This document shows positions 7,748 to 15,368 of a stretch of 64,000 nt of DNA, piece by piece. The notes below the pieces were generated by a model. The model had not been told where the DNA came from. It did no database searches and saw only the letters and a program-made list of their open reading frames with translations. Positions within the stretch are counted from its first letter, which is position 1; each line of letters opens with the position of its first letter. Source of the stretch: CAZSBB01 sp964605235 (GTDB lineage: Bacteria > Planctomycetota > Phycisphaerae > Phycisphaerales > Phycisphaeraceae); contig CAZSBB010000005.1 in assembly GCA_964605235.1 (NCBI GenBank), positions 62,001 to 126,000 on the forward strand, in the 5' to 3' direction. A program made the position numbers and the translations under genes.

Positions 7748-10700
7748 ATGAAGGCAGACCGGGTCCTGGCGCAAGGGTGGTGGCGGGCAACGCTGTGCGT
7801 CCTGTTGGCGTGGGGCGGGGCCGCCGGGGCCGAACCGGCGCGGCTGCAAGTCGCGCCCGAGTCTGCCGCGCCCTGGCGGAGCGCGGTGGATGGCGACCGT
7901 CCGGCGCTGCGGGCGACGCCGGCCGCCGCGCCCCAGTTGGATGGCGTGCTGGATGACGCCTGCTGGCGCGACGCCCCCGCCACCGGCAGCTTTGTTCATC
8001 TCGCGGGGGTCCCCGGCGCAGCGGCGCGCTGGGTCGCCATGCAGGCGGCGTATGACCAGCAGTGCCTCTATCTCGCCGGTCGGCTCGCCAAGCCCGGCCC
8101 GACCCTGCGCGCGACCATCACGGAGCAGGGCGGGCGCATCTGGGCGGATGACGCGCTGGAAATCTACCTCTACGACCGCCAGGCCGGCATCCGCTATCAA
8201 ATTGATATCAACGCCCTGGGCGCCTGGTGGGCGGGCGCCGATCAGCCGTGGCAACCGGCGCTGCGGGCGGCGGCGAAGATGGACGATCAGGGCTGGACCG
8301 TCGAGCTGGCGCTGCCGTGGCGCGACCTGCGGCTGGCGACGCCCGGCGAACACCCCCTGCGCCTTCAGTTCCGCTATCTGGTCAATGGCCAGAGCGCTGC
8401 GGTGTCCTGGGCGGACGCGGAACCGGAGCAGACTGCAGCCTACGGCGACCTGACGCTGGCGACCGCCGGCCCGGACGCGCCAAACCAGTTGCAGGTCCTG
8501 CGCTTTTTCCAGCACGACGCCCTGCCGCTGGGGCCATCAGCGGAGGCGGCGGGAATCGAACTCTTCAATCCCACCGACACTGCCCGTTCCGCCAATGTGC
8601 GGCTGTACCGCGTCAACCTGGTCGGCAATCGGCCGCTGCGTCCCGGACCCGACACGGCGATGGACGCTCAGCTCACCGTCGAGGTTGCGCCCGGCGCGCA
8701 CCAGCTGGTTCGCATCCCCGGCGTCATGCCCGCCATCGAGTCCGGCGTCATCCGCCAGACCCTCGTCGTCCGCGCCGTCAATCCCGCCACCGGCAAGCCC
8801 GACGAGCGCCTGTTTCAAAACACGCGCGATGTCGGCGCCCTGCCCCCCTTCGAGCTGCGCCTGCAACGTGAACGATTCCACTTCGGCGACCAGCGGGTCG
8901 AAGGCACACTCCACCTGGGCGTGCCTGAGGAGTTGTTCGCCGCCGCGGCGCTGAACGTGCAGTTCGGCACACGCCACCAGGTCCTGCAGCAGGTGAATCA
9001 TGACCACATCCCCGGCCGGCGGCTGACGCTGAAGTTTGACCTGGCGGGACTTGAACCCGACGCCTACCAGGTCGTAGCCCGGCTGCGCCATGGCGACCAG
9101 GTGTTGGAACAAATGCTGCCGCTGGTGATCGAACGGGCCCTGCCGTTGCCGCCGCGCCAGCGCATCGCCCTGCGGGTGAATCTGCCTGCGGGATTCGCGG
9201 CGACAGGTCCGGTGCCGCTGTATGCCGGGGTGTCCTTTCCCGCCGGCACGCTGTTGGATCTGGCTCAGGTGCGGGTGATCAATGGCGAGGGCGAGGAGGT
9301 GCCGGCCCAGGTCGAAGCCCTGGCGCACTGGGGCCCCGGCGGCTCGATCCGCTGGGCGGGAGTCCACTTCCTGGCGCCGCCCGGCGCCGATCCCGCGGGG
9401 CCGTTTTTCGTGGAGTTTGGCAGCGCGGTGAAGCGTGCCGCGATGCCGCAACCGGCCATCCGCATCGAGCGCCACGCGCAGGCGCTGCGGATCGACACCG
9501 GCGCAGCGCGCTTCGACGTGCCGCGCACCGGCCCGCTGCTGGGCGACGCCTGGGTGGGCGACCGCCAGGCGCTGCGCGGTGGCGCGGCCTGCCTGCTCAT
9601 CGCCGACCAGCAGGGCAATGTCGCCACGGAACTGGCGGGTCCGGCGGAGGAAACGCCGCAGGTGGAAGTGGAAGGCCCCCTGCAGGTGGTCATTCGCCGC
9701 GCGGGTTTCCTGCGGCGTCCGGATGGTTCGACGCTGGGCAAATACATCGTCCGGATGACCTTTGCCGCGGGCCTGCCGTTCGTTCGGGTGCAGCATTCCT
9801 TCGTGAATACGGAGGACACCATGCAGGTGCAGTACCGCGATCTGTCGCTGCGCGTGCAGCCGGCGTTCGCCGGTCCCTGGCAGGTGCGGCTGGATGACTC
9901 ACCGCACGCCGATGGCCAGGCTTTTGCCGTGCAGATCGATCCGACGCGCGCCGAAGCAGCGTCCCTGGCGCAGACGGCGTTTCACCATCATCTGCAAAAG
10001 GAGAGTCGGTTTTCTGTCGCGGTGTGCCGGGATGGAGAGTGGACGGAAGCGAAGACCGGCGACGCCTGTGGCCAATGGGCCAGCGTCAGTGACGAGCGGG
10101 GGCAGGTGGGCGTGGCGGTGACACTGCGGCACTTTGTCGAGACGTTTCCGTCGGAGCTGTCGGTGGGGCCCGAGGGTCTGACGGCGCATCTGTGGACCAG
10201 CCGGGGCGGCCGACTGCTGGATTACCGGCCGGCGACCCTGGTGGACTATTTCGGCCGGAGTGGATTGAGAATGGCAGCCGGCGTCCGGGCGCGGAGTGGA
10301 AAGGCGGCGCCGCCGGCATGGCGGACTTGCGCATCAGTGCCGCCGGCTCAGCGCGCACGCATGACCTGTGCATTCACCTTTTCGCCGGCAGCGCGGAGGC
10401 GGATGCCGTGCCGCGCGTGGCGCAACTCACCAATGACCCGCCGCTGGCGCTGCAGGACCCCGCCTGGCTGCGCACGACCGGCGCGCTGGGGCCGTTGTCC
10501 CCGCGCGATCCCGAGCAATTCCCGCGCGCCGAAAAATTCATCGAGAGCTTCTTCCGCTACCACCTGGTGGGACAGGCGGATTACTTCGGCGACTACGGCT
10601 TCCTGGACCACGGCTCAGGACCCCATGCATTCACCTTCGGCAGCCATGACTACCGCGAACAGGGCTATCCCCTGCTCAAGCGGACCTTTCACTTCGACTA

Positions 10701-10843
10701 CAAATTCCGCTCCACCCCCTGGCGCATGTACGCCCGCAGCGGCGACCGGATGTATTTCGACTACGGCGACGCCAAAAACCGCAGCCTGGCGGATTTCCGC
10801 TGGGTGCATCATCCCGCCCGCGGCCTGCGCCAAGGCACGATGA
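7748..10843 (+). CDS. CBM9-like plus PcRGLX/YetA-like polysaccharide lyase, N-terminal portion (frame broken near 10256)
   Basis: ATG 7748 follows GAAGGAATACC and opens a signal peptide (residues 1-28, ending AGA-EP). A CBM9-like carbohydrate-binding domain (residues about 60-240, with LDGVLDDACWRDA and DDALEIYLYDRQ) comes next. After a beta-rich linker, at about residues 460-560, comes GVSFPAGTL with VRVINGEGEEVPAQ and GSIRWAGVHFLA, the RIFT-barrel start of the exo-rhamnogalacturonan-lyase-like (PL26, YetA) family. The frame reads sensibly through LLDYRPATLVDYFG and turns to Arg/Ala/Pro-rich noise after about 10256, running on to a stop at 10843. The true product continues in the next entry. 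Family members remove unsaturated units from rhamnogalacturonan-I; the substrate here is inferred. Confidence 0.75.
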   Translation: MKADRVLAQGWWRATLCVLLAWGGAAGAEPARLQVAPESAAPWRSAVDGDRPALRATPAAAPQLDGVLDDACWRDAPATGSFVHLAGVPGAAARWVAMQAAYDQQCLYLAGRLAKPGPTLRATITEQGGRIWADDALEIYLYDRQAGIRYQIDINALGAWWAGADQPWQPALRAAAKMDDQGWTVELALPWRDLRLATPGEHPLRLQFRYLVNGQSAAVSWADAEPEQTAAYGDLTLATAGPDAPNQLQVLRFFQHDALPLGPSAEAAGIELFNPTDTARSANVRLYRVNLVGNRPLRPGPDTAMDAQLTVEVAPGAHQLVRIPGVMPAIESGVIRQTLVVRAVNPATGKPDERLFQNTRDVGALPPFELRLQRERFHFGDQRVEGTLHLGVPEELFAAAALNVQFGTRHQVLQQVNHDHIPGRRLTLKFDLAGLEPDAYQVVARLRHGDQVLEQMLPLVIERALPLPPRQRIALRVNLPAGFAATGPVPLYAGVSFPAGTLLDLAQVRVINGEGEEVPAQVEALAHWGPGGSIRWAGVHFLAPPGADPAGPFFVEFGSAVKRAAMPQPAIRIERHAQALRIDTGAARFDVPRTGPLLGDAWVGDRQALRGGAACLLIADQQGNVATELAGPAEETPQVEVEGPLQVVIRRAGFLRRPDGSTLGKYIVRMTFAAGLPFVRVQHSFVNTEDTMQVQYRDLSLRVQPAFAGPWQVRLDDSPHADGQAFAVQIDPTRAEAASLAQTAFHHHLQKESRFSVAVCRDGEWTEAKTGDACGQWASVSDERGQVGVAVTLRHFVETFPSELSVGPEGLTAHLWTSRGGRLLDYRPATLVDYFGRSGLRMAAGVRARSGKAAPPAWRTCASVPPAQRARMTCAFTFSPAARRRMPCRAWRNSPMTRRWRCRTPPGCARPARWGRCPRAIPSNSRAPKNSSRASSATTWWDRRITSATTASWTTAQDPMHSPSAAMTTANRAIPCSSGPFTSTTNSAPPPGACTPAAATGCISTTATPKTAAWRISAGCIIPPAACAKAR

Positions 10844-12318
10844 TCCTGTCCGAAACCTCCTACAACCTGCCGCTCTACTGGGCGGGCACCGAAACCATGG
10901 GCTTTCAGGGCCAGGACATCGACAACTTCATCTATCAGTACTACCTCACCGGCGACCGCTGGGTCCATGAAACCGTGCAGCGCTTCGGGCAATACCTGAT
11001 CGACACCTTCGACCCCCGCACGACCAAGCCCGCGGGCGACATGTACAACTATCAGCCGTACATGTTCCTGGCGTCGCTCTACGAAATGACCTGGGATGAA
11101 CGCCTGGGCGACCAGCTCCGCGCCATGCGCTGGACCCTCGACCCCGACACCACCACCGGCCTGATGAACTGGCCCACCTATGGCGCCTGGTACAAGTGGT
11201 ACATCGAACTCTTCGGCCCGCTGCGCGATTACCAGGTCACTGGCTCGCAGCAGGCGCGCGACGCCTTCCTCAAACTGGCGCATCTGTACATCACTCACGC
11301 CCCCGCCGGACGTCATCTCAACGGCGATATGGGCTATGACGACAACTACGGCCTGGCGATGAACCTCGCCTGGCAACTCACCGGCGATGAGCGCTTCGCC
11401 GCCCACGGCCGGGAAATGCTCAGCCGACGACTCTTCTGGTTCAGCGCTGAATCCGGCGAAAGCCATCGCGTCGGACCGTTCGTCGCCGCCCATTCCCCCC
11501 AGGGTCTCGACTCTTACGCCTACCTCATGGACCTGGTCGCCCACATGCCCGCCGACACCCCCCGCTATCCCGCCCTGGAAGTCGGCGCGGATTCGCCGCC
11601 CGTGGAGGTGTACCTCGTCAAAGCGCCCGGCGCGGCGACCCACCTCGCCGGCGTCGGCGGCGGGAACTTCGACGTCAACCTGGCGCGCCTGCTGGACCGC
11701 AAGGACGCCCGCAATCGGCTGGGCCTGTTCAAAATCACCCAGTGGCCACGCTATGCGGTCAACGATCCACAGGCGGGTCTGCATGACCGCGACCGCTACC
11801 TCGAACTGCTCCTGCCCAGGGAAATGGCGCCCGGCCAGTACCGCCTGCAGGATGTGCGCGAAGTGTCGTGGACCAATGCCCGCCAACTGGTCGTGGCGGC
11901 GCCCCAGGGACTGGCGATTCCCGCCGCCAGCGCCACCCCGGCATCGTGGTACTTCCGGATTCCAGCGGGTAAACGCGGGGCGCTTTACGTCGACCAACCC
12001 GTCCTGCTCGAACGCCACGGCAAGTCGGAAACCGTCGCCCCCGACACCTGGTGCGAACTGGTTGGCGGTCCGGAAGATGAGGTCGTGAAACTCACCCCCG
12101 CCCGCAGTGACTTTGATCCGCTGCCGTTCCAACCGGGCCGCGGCTACACCGTGCTGAGTCGCATCGTCAAGGGCACGATTCTGGTGCAGCTTCGCGGCGA
12201 TATTCCCCCGGTGCTGACCCCGCATGATCCCGGGCGGCTGTTTCTGCCCGACCTCATCGCGCCTGCCGCCGCGCCCGCCCCGCCGGCGCGGAAGGCCGAC
12301 GTCGAAACGGATGATTGA
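10192..12318 (+). CDS. PcRGLX/YetA-like polysaccharide lyase, C-terminal alpha/alpha-toroid portion (same gene as 7748)
   Basis: This frame becomes meaningful at about 10255 (PEWIENGSRRPGAEWKGG) and continues without a break to 12318. It contains the helical toroid of the PL26-like family, with RTFHFDYKFRSTPWRMYA, FIYQYYLTGDRWVHETVQRF and MYNYQPYMFLASLYE, followed by a C-terminal beta domain. It has no ribosome site or signal peptide of its own; GTG 10192 merely opens the frame. Adding one C to the GGCCGG at 10253-10258 gives VDYFGPEWIENGSRRPG and joins both halves into about 1,523 residues. So it is either a one-base deletion (pseudogene) or a read error. Function: the catalytic half of a secreted exo-lyase, by homology. 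Confidence 0.7.
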   Translation: MDQPGRPTAGLPAGDPGGLFRPEWIENGSRRPGAEWKGGAAGMADLRISAAGSARTHDLCIHLFAGSAEADAVPRVAQLTNDPPLALQDPAWLRTTGALGPLSPRDPEQFPRAEKFIESFFRYHLVGQADYFGDYGFLDHGSGPHAFTFGSHDYREQGYPLLKRTFHFDYKFRSTPWRMYARSGDRMYFDYGDAKNRSLADFRWVHHPARGLRQGTMILSETSYNLPLYWAGTETMGFQGQDIDNFIYQYYLTGDRWVHETVQRFGQYLIDTFDPRTTKPAGDMYNYQPYMFLASLYEMTWDERLGDQLRAMRWTLDPDTTTGLMNWPTYGAWYKWYIELFGPLRDYQVTGSQQARDAFLKLAHLYITHAPAGRHLNGDMGYDDNYGLAMNLAWQLTGDERFAAHGREMLSRRLFWFSAESGESHRVGPFVAAHSPQGLDSYAYLMDLVAHMPADTPRYPALEVGADSPPVEVYLVKAPGAATHLAGVGGGNFDVNLARLLDRKDARNRLGLFKITQWPRYAVNDPQAGLHDRDRYLELLLPREMAPGQYRLQDVREVSWTNARQLVVAAPQGLAIPAASATPASWYFRIPAGKRGALYVDQPVLLERHGKSETVAPDTWCELVGGPEDEVVKLTPARSDFDPLPFQPGRGYTVLSRIVKGTILVQLRGDIPPVLTPHDPGRLFLPDLIAPAAAPAPPARKADVETDD

Positions 12319-12342
12319 GTTGCAAATTGGGGAGTGAATCCA

Positions 12343-13362
12343 ATGACTGAGAGTGTTCCACCCGTCGGCGCAGCCATCATTGGCTGCGGCGGCATCAGCG
12401 GCGCCCATGCCCAGGCCATCGTTGACCATCCGCAAGCCGTGCGGCTGGTGGCGTGCGCGGATCTCATGCTGGACAAGGCGCAAGCCCTCGCCCAGCGGTG
12501 TGGCGGAGCGACCGCATATGACGACTACCGGGTGATGCTCGACCGGGAAAAGCCCGAACTGGTCATCATCGCCACCTGGCCCAATCTGCATGAAGAGCAG
12601 GTGACGGCCGCGGCGGAGCGGGGGGTGCCGATGATCCTCTGCGAGAAGTCGCTGGCGATGTCGGCGGCGGCGGCGCGGCGCATGGCGGCGGCGGCGCAGC
12701 GCGGCGGCAGCGTGCTGGTCGAAGGCTTCATGGGCCGTCATCACCCGCGCACGCTCGAACTGGAACAACTGGTCCGCGCCGGCCGCATTGGCGCTTTGCG
12801 GAAAATCCGCGCCGGCTTTCAGCGCCCGGCGCTCGACAAGCCCTCCTGGAAAATGAACCCCACCTTCGGCGGCGTCGTCTTCGACTTCTCCTGCTACTGC
12901 GTCAACGCCCTGGGCCAGTTCGTCACCACCCTGCCCGACCGCGTGTACGGACGCCTGGTGCGCAACGACGCCGGCCTGAACGTGCAACTCGACGGCATGC
13001 TCCATTACCCCGATGGGCTGGTGGCGTTCATCGAGTCCAGCTACACCTTCGCCTTTGCGCAACCCCTGGAACTGCACGGCGAAACAGGCATCCTCCGCCT
13101 GCAGAACGCCTGGACCGGCAGCGGCGCCAGCGGCATCGAGCTGGAACCCAACCGCAATCCGACCGTCGTGGAGCGCATCGACACCCCCACCGCCGATCGG
13201 GCGGCCTGTCAGTTGCTCCATCTGTGCGAATGTCTGCGCTCCGGCGCGACGCCGCGTTTCACCATTGCTGAATCCATCCGCAATCACGCGGTGATCGACG
13301 CCCTGCTCAAGTCCGCCCAGTTGGATCAGCTGGTCACCCCCGAGCATCAGGAGTTGTCATGA
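12343..13362 (+). CDS. Gfo/Idh/MocA-family oxidoreductase
   Basis: This 339-residue cytoplasmic NAD(P)-dependent sugar oxidoreductase has the Rossmann motif IIGCGGISGAHAQAI at residues 10-24 and the substrate domain from about 120 (GFMGRHHPRTLELEQLVRAGRIG). The usual EKP loop reads EKS (ILCEKSLAM), a small departure from the family. ATG 12343 has GGGGAG at 12328-12333; the GTG at 12334 is too close to it. It overlaps the following isomerase gene by four bases (ATGA), so the two are surely co-translated. Such pairs convert hexoses or polyols through keto intermediates. It belongs to the same plus-strand run as the lyase and presumably processes its product. Confidence 0.9.
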   Translation: MTESVPPVGAAIIGCGGISGAHAQAIVDHPQAVRLVACADLMLDKAQALAQRCGGATAYDDYRVMLDREKPELVIIATWPNLHEEQVTAAAERGVPMILCEKSLAMSAAAARRMAAAAQRGGSVLVEGFMGRHHPRTLELEQLVRAGRIGALRKIRAGFQRPALDKPSWKMNPTFGGVVFDFSCYCVNALGQFVTTLPDRVYGRLVRNDAGLNVQLDGMLHYPDGLVAFIESSYTFAFAQPLELHGETGILRLQNAWTGSGASGIELEPNRNPTVVERIDTPTADRAACQLLHLCECLRSGATPRFTIAESIRNHAVIDALLKSAQLDQLVTPEHQELS

Positions 13363-14207
13363 GCCCGTCAATTTTCGATACGGAAAACCTGTTCGCGTGG
13401 TGCGTGGCGTCGCATGATGTGGGCAAGCGTGAACCGCTGGAACGGTGCGCCATGCTGGCGGCGCTGGGCTTCAAAGCTCAGGCGTGGGGCAACCGGATGG
13501 CGGGCGTGCGCGACCTGCCCAGGTTTCACGCCGAGATGGCCGCCATGCGCGAACACGGGCTGCGGCTGGCGGGGCGTTACGTGCCCACGGTGGTGGAGCC
13601 GGGCGACATGCGGCAGATTTTCGACGCCATCGCCCAGTATGAGGATCAGCCGGAAATCTGGGCGACCGGGATTGCGGTCACGGAAAACGCGACCCAGGCG
13701 CAGCGGGTCAGCGAGCAGGCCGACGTGTTCGAGCCCTGGGCCCGGATGGCGCACGCGTATGGCTTGAAGGTCGGCCTGTACAACCACGCCGGCTGGTTCG
13801 GCGATCCCCGCAACCAGGTCCAGATCGTGCAGGCATTGCAAGCGCGCGGCCTGAACAATGTGGGCCTCGCCCTGTGCCAGCACTGGAGCCACGCCTGGCT
13901 GGATGACTTTGAGGCGGTGCTGCAACTCGTGCAGTCGCATCTGCTGTCGATCGCACTCAGCGGCATGACGCGCCAGGGCGACCAGGCCGGCCAGCAGTTC
14001 CTGCCGGTCGGCGCCGGGGCGGAGGATGTGCGCTTGCTGGGGGCGCTGGAACGCAGCGGCTGGACCGGCCCGGTGGGCATCATCAATCACACCGACCTGG
14101 AAGCCGCCGATCGGCTGGCGGACCACCTGGCGGGGCTGGCGTGGGTCCGCGCCCGCCTGCGTGGTGAAGCACCGTCCGCGCCAATCTGGCGAACCTGGCC
14201 GGCGTGA
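13359..14207 (+). CDS. Xylose isomerase-like TIM-barrel sugar epimerase/isomerase
   Basis: This 282-residue protein has barrel strands typical of the xylose-isomerase-like AP-endonuclease-2 superfamily: LAALGFKAQAWGN, GLRLAGRYVPT, YGLKVGLYNHAGW (about residues 135-147) and a late GIINHTDLEAADRL. NHAGWFG and CQHWSHAWLDDF carry the His and acidic residues expected for the metal site. It has no signal peptide. Its start overlaps the upstream oxidoreductase stop, and it ends the plus-strand run that begins at the XRE regulator. It meets the Gfo/Idh gene of the next operon tail to tail. Function: isomerisation of a keto-sugar made by the upstream oxidoreductase, inferred from the common pairing of these two families. 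Confidence 0.85.
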   Translation: MSPSIFDTENLFAWCVASHDVGKREPLERCAMLAALGFKAQAWGNRMAGVRDLPRFHAEMAAMREHGLRLAGRYVPTVVEPGDMRQIFDAIAQYEDQPEIWATGIAVTENATQAQRVSEQADVFEPWARMAHAYGLKVGLYNHAGWFGDPRNQVQIVQALQARGLNNVGLALCQHWSHAWLDDFEAVLQLVQSHLLSIALSGMTRQGDQAGQQFLPVGAGAEDVRLLGALERSGWTGPVGIINHTDLEAADRLADHLAGLAWVRARLRGEAPSAPIWRTWPA

Positions 14208-14255
14208 GGTCCAGCGCGCCGCTGATGGTTCAGGGCACGGCACGGGGGCTTGCGC

Positions 14256-15245
14256 TCAAACTGCACATGCAACTTCGCAGGCCTGGAACACCAGTTCGAG
14301 CGATGCAAGGCCTTCGCGACCACTCATGCGGGGCTGCCGACGTTCGCGCACCGCGGCGGCGAAGTCGCGCAGCGAGTCCAGTTCCGCGTCGCTGGGCGGA
14401 ATCTGGGCGGTCAGGTCGTGCACCGGTTCATAACCACTGGTCAGGTCCGTGATCTTATGCTCGAGTTTGTCCGGAAACTCGGTGATGAACAGGTCGCCCC
14501 GGGTGCCGTAGATCTCCATGGCATGGCGATAGCACGCGACGTAGTGGCTGTGCAGCGTGGTGGGGATGCCGCCAAACGTGCCCAGCAGGATGTAGGCGTC
14601 ATCGGTAGGCGACGCGGTGATGGTGCGGTTGACCATGCCTGCATGCCAGCGGCCTTCTCCCAGGAGCATGCGCAAGGTGTCGATCTTGTGGATGCCGCAT
14701 TGAAACAGCGGCCCGCCGGGATTGTCTTCCGCCTGGAAGCGCCAGTTGTCGGGCTTGAACGCCAGCCCGCCGGTGTGCATGGTCGCCGCCGACACGCTGA
14801 CGATCCGGCCGAGCACGCCGGCGTCGAGCATGCGTTTGACCTGCTGCCACAAGGGTGAGAACCGGGCGGCAAAGCCGTGGCCGTGAGGAATGCGGTGCTG
14901 CTCGCAGTACTCGACCAACTCCTGGCAAGCCCGCCGATTCGGCCCCAGCGGCTTCTCGCAGAACACCGCCTTGCCCGCCCGGGCGACAAGCATGGCTTGC
15001 GGCACGTGCAGGGCGGCAGGCGTGCTGATGAAGACCGCTTCAATCCGCGGGTCGGCGGCCAGCGCCTCCACGCTGTCATAGCGCACCAGCGCCCGACCTT
15101 CCTCGGCCTGAGCCTCGGTCAAGGCCTCGGCGCGGACGTCCACTCCCCCGACAATTTCAAACGCCCCGCTGGCGCGCAACCGCTCACGCCGTCGGGCGCC
15201 AAAACCGCCGACGCCCACGATGCCGTATTTGACTGGACTGCTCAA
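14256..15245 (-). CDS. Gfo/Idh/MocA-family oxidoreductase
   Basis: This 329-residue protein starts with the nucleotide-binding motif YGIVGVGGFGARRRERL, then has the family's EKPLGPNRRACQEL loop (about residues 96-109) and a substrate domain with NPGGPLFQCGIHKIDTLRMLLG, where H183-K184 correspond to the usual catalytic or substrate-binding pair. There is no signal peptide, so it is cytoplasmic. It is the last gene of the long minus-strand run starting at the GntR regulator at 27646. It is distant in sequence from the other Gfo/Idh gene at 12343, so the two are not a recent duplication. Function: NAD(P)-linked oxidation of a sugar released by the upstream hydrolases (inference). Confidence 0.9.
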   Translation of the reverse strand: MSSPVKYGIVGVGGFGARRRERLRASGAFEIVGGVDVRAEALTEAQAEEGRALVRYDSVEALAADPRIEAVFISTPAALHVPQAMLVARAGKAVFCEKPLGPNRRACQELVEYCEQHRIPHGHGFAARFSPLWQQVKRMLDAGVLGRIVSVSAATMHTGGLAFKPDNWRFQAEDNPGGPLFQCGIHKIDTLRMLLGEGRWHAGMVNRTITASPTDDAYILLGTFGGIPTTLHSHYVACYRHAMEIYGTRGDLFITEFPDKLEHKITDLTSGYEPVHDLTAQIPPSDAELDSLRDFAAAVRERRQPRMSGREGLASLELVFQACEVACAV

Positions 15246-15368
15246 AGCGTGATTCCTTTCAGGCTGCTGCGGAACAAATCGCGTGGGTCAGACGGCGACG
15301 AAGCACCACGGGCAGCGGCGCGCAATGGCGTGCGGCCCCGTTCGCTGCCGTGCTTATCCGCGGGGGAT

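Noticed and set aside
5701..7983. A 760-codon open frame on the minus strand opposite the pseudopilin and M14-like genes
   Set aside because: It is antisense to two well-supported genes, has Gly/Ala/Val/Arg-rich composition without motifs, and owes its length to high GC.
10253..10258. Programmed frameshift in the lyase gene
   Set aside because: There is no slippery heptamer, upstream Shine-Dalgarno-like stimulator or evident downstream hairpin beyond general GC richness; a one-base deletion or read error is simpler.
10615..13347. A 910-codon minus-strand open frame
   Set aside because: It lies antisense to the lyase C-terminal half and the Gfo/Idh gene; no domain, no start signals; GC artefact.
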